A DNA stretch of 64,000 nt from Zelonia costaricensis (lineage: Eukaryota; Euglenozoa; Kinetoplastea; Trypanosomatida; Trypanosomatidae). A program made the position numbers and the translations under genes. Positions 19,587 to 29,031 of the stretch are shown here, piece after piece. Each line of letters starts with the position of its first letter. Positions within the stretch are counted from its first letter, which is position 1. The notes beneath the pieces are model-generated. The model had not been told where the DNA came from. It was given only the letters and a program-made list of their open reading frames with translations, and did not search any database. The stretch covers positions 90,949-154,948 of the forward strand of contig JASAOO010003558.1 in NCBI GenBank assembly GCA_030849075.1, written 5' to 3'.

Positions 19587-20192
19587 CTACAGTCCCTCAA
19601 TCTCGCGCAGGTGGCTCTCTGCGTAGGCCGTCCACTGCGCCAGCCGCTGCTTCAGCTGCGCAACATCAGCGGGGGTCACATTGCGACTCTCGAACGAATA
19701 CACACGCAGCTGCCGCACCTCCTCGTTGAGCCGCGCTGTGCAGAGGTGGTGCTGCACGGCACTCAGCACCGCGGCCTGCACGGCCACCGCGCCCGTCAAC
19801 CCTAGCGCCGCCTCGACTTCACTGTACGCCATGCACACGCCACTGGGCCTCAGCGTGCGCTGGCTGCATAGGGTGAGAAAAGAAAGAAGCCGCAGTTTGC
19901 CCAGCGCGGCGGGGAACTTGGCCAGCAGCGCCTTCACCCCGTCCGAGGTCGCATCCACGTCGCGGGTGTTCCCAAAGGCAAGCAGCTTCAGCAGGTCAGC
20001 CGTTGCGACATACTCGCTGGGTAGCGGGCTCTTGCCCGGCGGACGCGCGTGCGCCTGCAGCGCCTCGAGCACGGCACCGTAGAAGAAGACATCGGGGTCT
20101 GCGATGGAGTCGTGCGCGGCGGTCACGGCGGCGGCAGGTGAAGAGGCCTGCTGGACCGCCGCCACGTACGACCCACCGCCCAGGGCGTCCAT
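19587..20192 (-). CDS. CSN7: COP9 signalosome subunit 7-like PCI protein (201 aa)
   Basis: CSN7 is a PCI-domain scaffold subunit of the COP9 signalosome, which removes Nedd8 from cullins. The match is by ordered motifs. DVFFYGAVLEAL (34-45) corresponds to the family's vFGELL helix and LLKLLAFGNTRDV (67-79) to LLxLFAYGTYxDY. KLRLLSFLTLC (99-109) corresponds to KLRhLTlvsLA. The winged-helix part follows: one block at 123-165 and a final helix (LAQWTAYAESHLREIEG) resembling the xxW-x(4)-E-x(2)-L-x(2)-IE ending. Length is shorter than animal CSN7 but covers the PCI core. The ATG at 20192 lies 15 nt after a strong pyrimidine tract and AG. A CSN8 or eIF3/proteasome PCI relative is the main alternative. 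Confidence 0.72.
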   Translation of the reverse strand: MDALGGGSYVAAVQQASSPAAAVTAAHDSIADPDVFFYGAVLEALQAHARPPGKSPLPSEYVATADLLKLLAFGNTRDVDATSDGVKALLAKFPAALGKLRLLSFLTLCSQRTLRPSGVCMAYSEVEAALGLTGAVAVQAAVLSAVQHHLCTARLNEEVRQLRVYSFESRNVTPADVAQLKQRLAQWTAYAESHLREIEGL

Positions 20193-20207
20193 GGACCGAA
20201 GGCGGCG

Positions 20208-20209
20208 CT
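20208..20209 (-). promoter_or_regulatory. Predicted spliced-leader acceptor AG of the CSN7-like gene
   Basis: RNA-sense CTCCCTTTTCTCTTGTAG ends here, 15 nt before the ATG at 20192. It is the cleanest pyrimidine-tract acceptor in the window. Confidence 0.65.
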
Positions 20210-20270
20210 ACAAGAGAAAAGGGAGACACAGCGTGCGTGTCTGCGTGTGTGGATGTAGGTGTGTGGCTAC

Positions 20271-20293
20271 GTGTGTGTGTGTGTGTGTGTGTG
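20271..20293. repeat. (GT)n microsatellite
   Basis: About 11 GT units upstream of the acceptor of the CSN7-like gene. Confidence 0.9.
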
Positions 20294-21012
20294 CGTCTGT
20301 GTCTGTGGGTATCTCGATAGGCAGCGAAGAGTAACACGCGCCGAAGAGGAGAAGCCGTGTACCGGAGGGAGGGAGTACTTCACAGGAGGTGCGAATGCAG
20401 AAGGGGGGGAGGACAGATAGGAGTGCCGTCGCGGAACGAGTCAAGGTTGCAGGGGTGCGGGAGGATGGAGAAGAGACACGGTCGCAGGTGTTGCGAGCTC
20501 GACACGGGTTGCACACCGGATTTGGCTGGGAAGTCAGACACGGCTCACTCTTCGCAGTTTTACCTTTTTTATTGGCTTCTTCAAGTTCCTGCGGAGAAAT
20601 GGACCAACCCCAGACATGGACGCGGTGCGGCGGTGAATAGAAGCTGCGGACACTGAGGGAAGAACGGGGATTCCCGTGAGGAGACACAAGCATGGGAGCG
20701 CCTCGAGGTCAGCGGCACTGTAAGGACGATGCACTCGCCGTGCGGCTGAGCAGACGCAACAAGACAACACCGAAAAAAAAAAAAGGAGTCGTAGGGACGA
20801 CGCACGCTGGCGACAAGCAGCACGGTGAGCTCCGTCGTGTCCTGTCTTCTGAGGCGCCCTCGACGAGGGGCCTGCGGCGTGTCGAGGCGGGCGTCCATCG
20901 TCAAGGGGGCGATAGCTGAAGCGGGTGCGCGCGGTGCGGCACACGCATCTGTGAAGACGGGGTGAGAGGAGCAGCGGCGAAGGCGCTCGGTGTCTGTGGA
21001 AGGACTGCCAGC

Positions 21013-21336
21013 TCACGCTTGACGAGGCGGCGCGGCTTCCCCGCTGCCGTCGCTCCGTCTCGACTCGGCTTGCGCCTTCACACGCTGCTGCTGCTTGTGT
21101 TGGTGTTGTTGCGACGTCGCCTCGGTCGATTGCAGGTAGGAGCGGACGGTGTTGTAGCTGGAGCTGATGTCGGTGGAAATCTCGCGCGCCGCAGCACCGA
21201 GCCACAGGCCCGCCTTCTCTCCAGTGAACTGCCCCTCCATGCGAACCGCCTTCTCCGCGACGCGCTGCACAAACGGCAGCTTGGCGCCCTGTCCGACCGC
21301 CATCCTGTACAGCATGCGCTGGAAGCACTTGGACAT
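21013..21336 (-). CDS. Small protein of unknown function (107 aa)
   Basis: Residues 1-70 are compact and mostly helical: a basic, aromatic N-terminus (MSKCFQRMLYRMAVGQGAKL), then an amphipathic stretch to YLQS at 67-70. The last 37 residues are Gln/His/Ser-rich and disordered-looking. The N-terminus would suit a mitochondrial protein, but no transit-peptide cleavage site can be assigned. The start at 21336 is the first ATG; upstream, the frame is reached only from GTG. A good pyrimidine-tract acceptor lies 76 nt upstream. No family is recognised. Confidence 0.72.
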   Translation of the reverse strand: MSKCFQRMLYRMAVGQGAKLPFVQRVAEKAVRMEGQFTGEKAGLWLGAAAREISTDISSSYNTVRSYLQSTEATSQQHQHKQQQRVKAQAESRRSDGSGEAAPPRQA

Positions 21337-22099
21337 GAGTCGTCTCACTGGATGCGTCCCCGCGCAGGTGGGCGTACGCACGACAGCGTGTGGTGACGTC
21401 GGTGTTGTGAACTGTGCAATACGAGAAAGGCTTTAGTCGTGGGAAAGTGCGAGAAGGACACACTGCAGGAGGACGGCGCAGGAGATAACACAGGAGGAGG
21501 GGCGGGAAGCGGGCAGGCGAGGAGCATGGAAGATGCAGTCAAGCGGTGCGGAGTTGTCGGGGTGTCGCCACCGTGTTGTGCACGAGGGTGCCTCGGGAAA
21601 GACCTGGCACCACAGGAAGCAGCAGCAGCGGAGGGAAGAGGGGGTGGGGTGGGGGACGCTGTGCAACGGAGAACCCCGGCCACGCTGTGAGCGTCTTCTC
21701 TTTGCCTCTCGCGCGCTACAAGAGACACACACACACGCACACTCTTCTCCCCGCCACCCACCCACCCCATCTGTTCCAGGTCTTTTCGTAGCGTTGCTGC
21801 TTTCGTTTTCTTTCTTTCCGTTCTCGTGTAACCTTAGGTGGGGACGGCATCGCACCGGTGTGCGATCGGTGTGGCACGCACGCAGTTGCATCTTAAGTGG
21901 CACGACAAGCACGCGTCCGCGCTCACGCAACTCCCATCCAGGGCCGGTAGAGATCGGGAGTGGCCCTTCGTCTCCCTCCCCGGACCCCACCGGCACCCTC
22001 GTCGTGTGCTGCGTGGGTGTGAGTACACGAGTGCGCGTGCGGGCGGTGGCGGCGGCGCACGCAGGGGGGCGCACGCCCCCCTCCCCTCCCTCTCTGCCA
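21337..22099. other. 0.76-kb intergenic stretch
   Basis: Contains the predicted acceptor at 21412-21413. The rest is G/GA-rich and CA-rich sequence without a credible gene. Confidence 0.6.
21412..21413 (-). promoter_or_regulatory. Predicted spliced-leader acceptor AG of the 107-aa gene
   Basis: RNA-sense CCTTTCTCGTATTGCACAG ends here, giving a 75-nt 5' UTR to the ATG at 21336. Confidence 0.55.
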
Positions 22100-22966
22100 T
22101 TAGTAGGGGTACGGCACCTTCTTCTTGCCCTCCAGCATGTACACCGACTCCTTCGGAATGTTGTACTTGGTGATCAGCATCTCGGCCAGCTGGTCCACCA
22201 CGTTGCCTTGGATGTCGATGCAGTCCTGGTGCTTGCCCTCCTCGGCAGCCCGCACGCCGGCACCACACGAGAAGCGCTTGCGCCAGTCCCTAGAGAGGTC
22301 CTTCAGGTTGAGGCCGAAGAGGTCCATGCCGAAGACGGACGTGATCATGCGACGGCCGGTGCGCTTCTCCACCTCCAGCACCACGATGCGCTCCAGCGCC
22401 TTCTTGATGCCTCGCCCCTCCAACAGCGCCTCGAGCCGGCCCTTCTCCGTCAGGATACGGCGCTTGCGGCCCCGGTCCTCGGCATCAGCGAGCTCGGCCG
22501 CGTGCTCGAGCAGCCACGGACGGCACTTCTCCATCATGCCACCGAACTCACACATCTCGGCCGGGAAGGTGCACATCGGGCAGTAGAGCACCTCGACCGG
22601 CTTGTGCCGTGTATCGGCGGGCTCTTCGTCGTCGGCTGCGCCCCCTGCTGCGCCCTCCTCGGCGGCCGCCTCGGCAGCCTTGTCGTCTTCGTTCGCGTTG
22701 CCGCCCTTGTTCTTCTTGCGCTGCTGCTTGTCCGCCTTCTTGAGGCGGTTGCCCTTGTACTCCTTCTTCTTCTTCGGCGCATCCTCGTCATCGCTGTCGT
22801 TCTCGCTCCCGCTGTGCTGCGCAGAGGTTGACGCCGCCACGGTCGGCTCGGTCGTGCCCGCCTCCCCGGCCTCCGCCTTCACCTCGACGTGCTCCTCCTC
22901 GCGCTCCTCGTCGCTGTCCGACGGCGCGTGGGCGGCCGCCTTGGACTTCTTCTTATTGCGACCCAT
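22100..22966 (-). CDS. DENR: DENR, density-regulated protein with SUI1 domain (288 aa)
   Basis: DENR pairs with MCT-1 to act in non-canonical translation initiation and in recycling of the 40S subunit. The zinc-binding block PVEVLYCPMCTFPAEMCEF (123-141) followed by GGMMEKCRPWL is diagnostic. The SUI1/eIF1-like domain fills about 190-280, beginning KKALERIVVLEVEKRTGRR. The first 120 residues are an Ala/Glu/Lys-rich charged extension, much longer than the usual short DENR N-terminus, and probably disordered. The start is the ATG at 22966 (MGRNKKK). The frame continues 22 codons upstream through a CA repeat that would encode His-Thr, so the upstream start is rejected. MCT-1 is not in the window. 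Confidence 0.93.
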   Translation of the reverse strand: MGRNKKKSKAAAHAPSDSDEEREEEHVEVKAEAGEAGTTEPTVAASTSAQHSGSENDSDDEDAPKKKKEYKGNRLKKADKQQRKKNKGGNANEDDKAAEAAAEEGAAGGAADDEEPADTRHKPVEVLYCPMCTFPAEMCEFGGMMEKCRPWLLEHAAELADAEDRGRKRRILTEKGRLEALLEGRGIKKALERIVVLEVEKRTGRRMITSVFGMDLFGLNLKDLSRDWRKRFSCGAGVRAAEEGKHQDCIDIQGNVVDQLAEMLITKYNIPKESVYMLEGKKKVPYPY

Positions 22967-23817
22967 AGCGGACCACGCTCTGTGGGTGTGTGTGTGTGTG
23001 TGTGTGTGTCCACGTAACAGCCCCCTCTGCAAGCCGGCCTGTGGTGCGCTGAGAAAAAGGCGAAGGCGGGAGAGCTCGAGTGGTTAGATGGGAGAGGGGA
23101 GGGGAGGGGCGGCGGCGAGCCGAGTCCGTGCCAATAGGTATATCCAGCTGTGTTGACGGGTGTATGTGAGCGAGTTGAGGGGAGAGGAGAAGGTGGAGGT
23201 CGAAGTTGCGGTAAACTGACGACGAGAAAAGATGTCTCGATGAAGAAGAAGCGCCTCGAGACCGGCAACGTGCAGGTCAACCGTGCCTGCCGCTCGATCC
23301 ACCTGCCGAACTGCGGGGTGATGTGATCAGGGCGAAGAAACATGGAAGGACGTGCCGTGAGTGACGCACCGTCCCAGTCTCGCGGTACCCTCAACGCGTG
23401 TGCAGCCCTTTTGGTGTGCCCTCATCGAAGAGCAACCCCTGATCAAGTGAGCCATGGCATGTGCGAAGTTGTAGACGTGGGGTAACGGAGAAGTGGGAAG
23501 GAGGGAAGGGTGAGGCGTGCGTCGTAGAGTAAAGCCCCGCACCGCTGCTCTCCTTCCGCCTCCCCCCCCCCCCTCATTCCCACCCTTCGTTCCCGTGCTC
23601 TCCGCCCCGCATCGCACGGTCAGATAGTGAAACATCATGCGTGCCGTTCCATTCAAGCAAAACAAAGAAGAGGAGAGGGACACGAGCGATGCGAGGAGCG
23701 GCACGGCAGCACGCACGTACACACACACACACACACACAGAACGGAAAAAGGGCTCAGAGGGCACACCAACGAGTCTAATCTAGTCTATCACACATCAGC
23801 ATCCAAAAGACTCCCCG
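22967..23817. other. 0.85-kb intergenic stretch
   Basis: (GT)n at 22986-23009 lies just ahead of the DENR start codon, and a CA tract lies at 23722-23739. A 28-codon plus-strand frame at 23240-23326 is unusually codon-biased (see findings), but I do not call it a gene. Confidence 0.6.
22986..23009. repeat. (GT)n microsatellite directly upstream of DENR
   Basis: About 12 GT units, read as CA in RNA, ending 20 nt before the DENR ATG at 22966. It either replaces the usual pyrimidine tract or forms part of the 5' UTR. Confidence 0.9.
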
Positions 23818-26800
23818 TCACGCATCGCTGTACGGGTGCACACGAATCGCCGCCGAGGACGGGGCGGCCGTCGGGGCGGTGGAGGAGGGCTTGCTTGCGA
23901 TGCCCTGCCGATTGGCGGGCCCCTCCAGCACCCGCACCGGCACCACATCCGACTGTGTTTTCGTCGAAGGGCGGGGGCGGTCCGGCGACTGCGACGGAGC
24001 CGGCGCCAGGCTGTGCACATCGCGCTCGCTGTTGTCACGGCTGTGGCGGCCGGGCTCGTGGAGGGGATGCGTGCCACTCCCCAGCGGCGCGCGGGCGCCA
24101 GCACCGGCGGCGCTGCCGCGGTGGCTACGATTGCCCAACGACTCCGCTGCGGTCGGGAAGGCGTACGGGCCGAGGTGGACTGCCGCGCTGGACGGCAGCA
24201 CCTGCACGCCTGAGCTGCCGCGCGGCGTTGTCGGGTCTCGCCTCCCTGAGTCGCTGCCCCGATCGCGTGCGGAGGTGTGGTCGCGTTGTTGCGGCTGCGG
24301 CGTCGCCGGGGGCAGCTGCGGCGGCGGCAGACCCGACTGCTGCTGCTGCTGCTGCTGCTGTTCACGGCGCGGGTACGGCATGCGAGACTGCGAGGCACCC
24401 TGCTCTCTTGGGTTTGCCTCCAGGACGCGCACCGAGGGGTTCGAGACGATGGGGGTGTTGCGCTCGTAGAGGTGGCCTGGGTCGCGGTCATGTCGCGGGG
24501 ACTCGCTGCGCCGCGCGTGCGCCTGCCTCGCAGCATCCGCCGAGGCACGCCGTGCGCGGGGCGACAGGCGCATCTGCGCAACAGACTGGAAGTAGATCTC
24601 GCTCTCCTGGCTGATGGTGGCGGGCTGGTACCGCTCGGGTGACGTGTCCGTGTGCGGCGCCGACTCGTGCCTGTCCGGGTCCGTCTCAGAGGCACGCGGC
24701 AGCGGCGGCGATTGGCTCTTCAATCGCTCACCGCCCACGCCACCACTTGGCCGGGTTACGGCGCTCTGCGCGGGGCGCCGCGCGAGCCCCGCTGTAACCG
24801 GGGCGGACAGGGACGATCCTGCAGCAGCGGTCGCCGCGCGGCGCACACCCGGCTCGACGCGTGGTGGGGACGTGTTGGGCCCGAGCCCGTGCAGCGGGTT
24901 GAGGTGGAAGGAGCCGCCAGCTGGGTTGCGCGGCGACTTCGACTCCTTCAAGTAGCGCTTCGGGTCGTCACCGGCGCGCGCTCCGCCGCCGCCGCCGCCT
25001 GGCAGCATCGCCGCCCCCGCGCTCGCGGGCAGCGGGCGCTGACGCGGTGGGCTGCGGTACAAGTGCGGGGGCGGGAAGCGCGCCGCCCCTGCCAGCTCCA
25101 GGTTCGCCGTCGTCGGAGGCATGAGAGCGAGCGCCGAGGGCCCAACAAGGGGGCCGCTGCCGGGCTCAGCGGGATGCGGAGCCGGTGCTGTTGCGAGAGG
25201 GTGCACAAGCGCGGCGGTGGCGTACTGCCGCCGTGAGTGCGGGGGTGACGGCGGGCGAGCAGACGATGCGTGCGTCGATGTGGCCGGCGTCATGGATGCC
25301 CCACCGAACGGTGACTCGTGCCGCGACGCGCTCTGCGGTGGCTGCCGCGGTAGGAGCTGCAGTGGGTGGCGTGCGTCGGCGCTGCCGAAAGAGAATTCGC
25401 GGGGCTCGGGCCACTTCGAGGGCTGACTCGCGTGGCGCTGCACCACCCGCGGGATGAACTGCGGCTGCAGCGGCTCGGCGGAGCGGCCGCTGGACACGGC
25501 GGTGTCCTCGCCGCCCCATGTCGGGGCGGAGGCAACGGACACACACACCGCCGAGGGCGCCTTCGGCGGGACAGAGTCTAGGGTGAAGGACGGCTGCTGC
25601 GCCGTCCCCGTGACGGGGGTCGGGGTCAGGGTGGGGGTGGAGGTGGAGCCGGTGGCGCTTTGGGCGGCAGACCACGTGGGCAGCTGCTGCGCCTTGGACG
25701 AGGCGCGCTGCGGGCCCTCTGCGGAGACGGTCGGCGCCGCTGCCGCCGCCGACGCCGTGCGAGCCGGCGCTGTGGGGTTGGGAGCGGCGAGAGGGGTGGA
25801 CCAGTCGACGTCAACGGGCTGCTTCTGTTGGCCTTCTCCGGCAAGGTTGCGCACGAGCTCCTCCAGCTGCTGCTCGTTGCCCATCGAGAATACGCTGATG
25901 CGCCGCCCGGCGGACGGTTTGCCTTTGATGTCGCTGAGCTGGCTCTTGATGCTGGCCAGCATGCTGAGCGTCTCGCGTTCCTGCTGCTGCACAATGCGGA
26001 GCACCGCGCTCAGCACCTGCTCCTTGCTCTGGCTGATGTGCAGGAGAACCTCCTCCTTGGACAGGCCCTTGGTGCGGCGCATGTTCAGCAGCTCCACCCA
26101 CACCGCGTCGATCTCCTGCTTCGTGAAGTTCTTGAAGCTCATGTACTCGCGCTTGCGCACGAACTGGTGCGTCGGGAGCAGCACATTTGACAGCGGGGTG
26201 CCGCCGTTGCGGGAGTTCGCGGCCACCGGCAGCATCGCGTCCGTCGGGGTGCCGGCAGCCTTGACGGCCAGCCTGGTCGGCGACAAGACCATCTTCGCAG
26301 GGACCGAGGGAGGACTCGAGCTGTGCGGCCGCCCCTGCACGGAGGCCTCGCTTGCCGAGCGGCCGCCCTCGTCGTCGCCTCTCTCTTGCCGCACAAGGAA
26401 CACCTCCCCCGTGGTAATGCCGGATACCTTGACCAGCAGGTCGCTCGGGGTGTGCCCGGCGGCCCCCGACGACGGCGTCGTCGGCTTCAGCGGCGAGTAC
26501 GACATCAGAGACGCCGCCGCGTCGCTCACGTGCACCGTGCCGCTGTCCTCCCGCTCCTCCCGCTGCACCTCCGCGATGGGCTTGGGCCTTTTCGCACTGC
26601 GTGCCTGCTCCTCCTCCTCCGAGAAGAGCTTCGTAAGGGTCGCGGCAGGGGCTGGCGGGGTGGTCGGCGGCGTGCTGGAGGGCGACACCTTGCTAAGCGG
26701 CGCGGGCCTCACCGGGCTCTGCCGAGTGCCCAACGGCTTTGACAGCTGCGCCGTCGGCGTGCGTGGGGCGCTCGTGTGCGCGGCGCGGAAGTCGGCCATC

Positions 26801-29031
26801 TGCCGGTGCAGCGACTCCTCCAGCGCCGTCACGCGGGACAGCGCGAGGCGCAGCTCGCTCGCGGTGCGCAGCCCGTCGTTCTGCGCCCTCTCCGCGGCCT
26901 TGGCGCTCTGCGCAGCCTCGCGTGCGGCCGCACGGGCCTCCCTGGAGGCGTCGTCGGCCTGCGCGGCAGCGGCTGTGACGGCGCTGGCGTTGAGGGGGTG
27001 CGACGCGGCGAAGGGAGTGGGAGCAGCAGATGACGGCGTTGGGGCTGCGCGGCTGTACTCCTGCGCCTGCGCAATGCGGAGGCGCTGCAGAGAGGAGCGG
27101 AGCAGCTTGATGTCCTCCTCCTGCTGCCGCAGCCGCTCGCTGTGGTCGTCGGAATCTCTGTCGATCTCCTCCACCACCCGGGACAGGCTCTGGCTGCTCT
27201 GCAGGGACCTCCCAGACGCCGCCCGCCCCAGCACCGCCGGCTCCTCCTTCCTCGCCACGCCGTGCGCCGCATTTGTGGTGGCGCTCGTGTTGGAACTCGG
27301 CTCGGCTGCGAAGCCGGTGACGGGCGACACCATTGCGGAGGTGCCGCTGCTCGACTCGGCGGACCGGCGCGGCAGCGCTGATGACGACGATTGCGCTGCG
27401 ACGAGCGGAGCAGCCGGCGACGTGCCGGACTGCCGCGACGCCGCGGCTGCCGCGGCCGCGCGTGCCTGGGCGACGCGCAGCTCGTCTATGCTCCGCAGCA
27501 CATCGTTGTGGCGATCGGCCAACGTGCAGAGCTCGAGCCGCACGGCGCTCTCGAGCGTGGCGAGCTCGGTGTGCACGTCGTTCAAGTTGCGCTGCGTCAG
27601 GAACACGTTCTTGGCGTCGTCCCAGAGCTTCATGACACCGCGGTGGACCTCCTCGCGGACCAGCGCCGGATCCTGTTGCATCGTCAGCGCAGCCGACGTG
27701 TGCGAGATGCGCTCGAGCAAGTCGGAGTGTGCGGCGCGGACAGCGGCCTCGACCACCTGCCGGAACTTCGCCGCGTCCTCGTCGACGTGCTTGGCGAACG
27801 TCTTCAGGTAGTCCTGCATCGCCGTGTGCTCCTCGGCAAAACGGGAAAGTCGCAGCTCCTGCGCGGCCACTGTCCGCTGCGTCTCCTGCGCGGGCCGCAC
27901 GCACGTCTCCTGCATCGCCCGGGACAGCTCCCCGACATCGCGCCGCAGCGCCTCGGTGGCGGCCGCTTGGCGCTCCTGTGCCGCAACCAGCTGAGCGTGC
28001 AGGGCCTGGTCCGCCGCTGCGGCCCGCTGCTGCGCCGCAGCCACGTCGTCGCGCACCTTGGCGCTGAGGTCGGTGACGCTGGCGCGCCAGTTGAGGTCGA
28101 CCGTCTCCAGCTGACTGTCGTGCTTCGCCAGCTCTTGCAGGATGCCCTGGTGCGCCGTGGCCTGCCGCCGGTCCAGCGCCTGGCTGTGCTGCGCCACCTG
28201 CGCCACCTCGGCCGCGAGACCGTTCGTCGCCGCCTGCACGACGTCGCGCACGTTGCGCTCCATCTCCTCCATGCGGCGGCGCAGCTCCGCCGCGTCGGCC
28301 TGCTCGGTGGTGTGCAGCTGGTTCATGTCGATGCGCGTGCGCTGGTCGAGCGCCTCGAGCGCCTGGTTGATGCGCTGCACGGCGCCGTCCAGGTCCCCTC
28401 GCTGCTGCGCCCCGGCGGTGCGCACGTCGCCGCTGAGGGAGCCGTGCACGTCGCGCAGCGCATCGCGAATAGCGCTCTCGAGGTTGTCGCTGCGCTGCCG
28501 CTGCGTGGCGAGCTCGGCGCTCATCTGCTGCTGCAGCGCCAGCATGTCGTCGCGACTGCGCGACTCGACGGCTTGAGTGGCGTTGGCGAGGCTCTGCAGC
28601 TGCGCCTGCACATTGCGCATTGCCTCCGCCGACGCCGCCTCGCCCGTCTGGGCGCGCTGATGCACGCCGCCGACGTCGGCCTGCAGTCGCTGCCCCATGC
28701 CGTGCAGGGCGGCATCGTGCTTGTCGTTGACGCCGCGCAGCGCCGCCCCCTGCGCCTGCAGCTCCGCCTGCAAAGAACCGAGGCGCTCGCCCTGACTCTG
28801 CAGCTGCGCCTGCAGCCGATTCGTGGCCTCGGCTGAGGTGCCGCCGCGCTCGTTCAGCGCCGCGTACAGCTGCTGTTGCGCCTGCTCACGACTGCGCGAC
28901 TCGGCGGCGGCGTACTGCTCCACCTCGCGCAGGCGTTGCAGGACAGCGCCGATGGTCTGCTCTTGCTGCCGGATAATGTCCTCGAGCGACACCAGCCGGT
29001 GCAAGAGCGAGTTGACGGCATCGGCGCTCAT
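23818..29031 (-). CDS. Giant coiled-coil protein with poly-Q tract (1737 aa)
   Basis: Residues 1 to about 500 form one long Gln/Ala/Glu/Arg-rich coiled coil starting at LLHRLVSLEDIIRQQEQTIG. Ser/Pro/Ala-rich linkers alternate with shorter coils to about 860. A distinct charged helical module occupies about 960-1060 (FTKQEIDAVWVELLNMRR onward) and may be the only folded domain apart from the coils. From about 1060 to the end it is Pro/Ser/Arg-rich and disordered, with eight CAG-encoded Gln at about 1557-1564. No catalytic or membrane motif was seen. The chosen ATG at 29031 (MSADAVNSLL) is the first in frame. An out-of-frame ATG five bases earlier could reduce initiation. A cytoskeletal or flagellar role is only a guess. 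Confidence 0.87.
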   Translation of the reverse strand: MSADAVNSLLHRLVSLEDIIRQQEQTIGAVLQRLREVEQYAAAESRSREQAQQQLYAALNERGGTSAEATNRLQAQLQSQGERLGSLQAELQAQGAALRGVNDKHDAALHGMGQRLQADVGGVHQRAQTGEAASAEAMRNVQAQLQSLANATQAVESRSRDDMLALQQQMSAELATQRQRSDNLESAIRDALRDVHGSLSGDVRTAGAQQRGDLDGAVQRINQALEALDQRTRIDMNQLHTTEQADAAELRRRMEEMERNVRDVVQAATNGLAAEVAQVAQHSQALDRRQATAHQGILQELAKHDSQLETVDLNWRASVTDLSAKVRDDVAAAQQRAAAADQALHAQLVAAQERQAAATEALRRDVGELSRAMQETCVRPAQETQRTVAAQELRLSRFAEEHTAMQDYLKTFAKHVDEDAAKFRQVVEAAVRAAHSDLLERISHTSAALTMQQDPALVREEVHRGVMKLWDDAKNVFLTQRNLNDVHTELATLESAVRLELCTLADRHNDVLRSIDELRVAQARAAAAAAASRQSGTSPAAPLVAAQSSSSALPRRSAESSSGTSAMVSPVTGFAAEPSSNTSATTNAAHGVARKEEPAVLGRAASGRSLQSSQSLSRVVEEIDRDSDDHSERLRQQEEDIKLLRSSLQRLRIAQAQEYSRAAPTPSSAAPTPFAASHPLNASAVTAAAAQADDASREARAAAREAAQSAKAAERAQNDGLRTASELRLALSRVTALEESLHRQMADFRAAHTSAPRTPTAQLSKPLGTRQSPVRPAPLSKVSPSSTPPTTPPAPAATLTKLFSEEEEQARSAKRPKPIAEVQREEREDSGTVHVSDAAASLMSYSPLKPTTPSSGAAGHTPSDLLVKVSGITTGEVFLVRQERGDDEGGRSASEASVQGRPHSSSPPSVPAKMVLSPTRLAVKAAGTPTDAMLPVAANSRNGGTPLSNVLLPTHQFVRKREYMSFKNFTKQEIDAVWVELLNMRRTKGLSKEEVLLHISQSKEQVLSAVLRIVQQQERETLSMLASIKSQLSDIKGKPSAGRRISVFSMGNEQQLEELVRNLAGEGQQKQPVDVDWSTPLAAPNPTAPARTASAAAAAPTVSAEGPQRASSKAQQLPTWSAAQSATGSTSTPTLTPTPVTGTAQQPSFTLDSVPPKAPSAVCVSVASAPTWGGEDTAVSSGRSAEPLQPQFIPRVVQRHASQPSKWPEPREFSFGSADARHPLQLLPRQPPQSASRHESPFGGASMTPATSTHASSARPPSPPHSRRQYATAALVHPLATAPAPHPAEPGSGPLVGPSALALMPPTTANLELAGAARFPPPHLYRSPPRQRPLPASAGAAMLPGGGGGGARAGDDPKRYLKESKSPRNPAGGSFHLNPLHGLGPNTSPPRVEPGVRRAATAAAGSSLSAPVTAGLARRPAQSAVTRPSGGVGGERLKSQSPPLPRASETDPDRHESAPHTDTSPERYQPATISQESEIYFQSVAQMRLSPRARRASADAARQAHARRSESPRHDRDPGHLYERNTPIVSNPSVRVLEANPREQGASQSRMPYPRREQQQQQQQQSGLPPPQLPPATPQPQQRDHTSARDRGSDSGRRDPTTPRGSSGVQVLPSSAAVHLGPYAFPTAAESLGNRSHRGSAAGAGARAPLGSGTHPLHEPGRHSRDNSERDVHSLAPAPSQSPDRPRPSTKTQSDVVPVRVLEGPANRQGIASKPSSTAPTAAPSSAAIRVHPYSDA
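24337..24360 (-). repeat. (CAG)8 coding triplet repeat
   Basis: Eight consecutive CAG codons (CTG on the plus strand) encode the poly-Gln run in the giant coiled-coil protein. Pure codon use suggests replication slippage and likely strain variation. Confidence 0.9.

Larger units (their letters stand above)
20193..21012. other. 0.8-kb intergenic stretch with a GT microsatellite
   Basis: (GT)n at 20271-20293 and an A-run at 20773-20784 (T-run in RNA sense). No gene seen. Confidence 0.65.

Noticed and set aside
25454..27811. 785-codon plus-strand open frame
   Set aside because: Exact antisense of the giant coiled-coil gene; Ser/Ala/Cys-rich shadow caused by GC3 bias.
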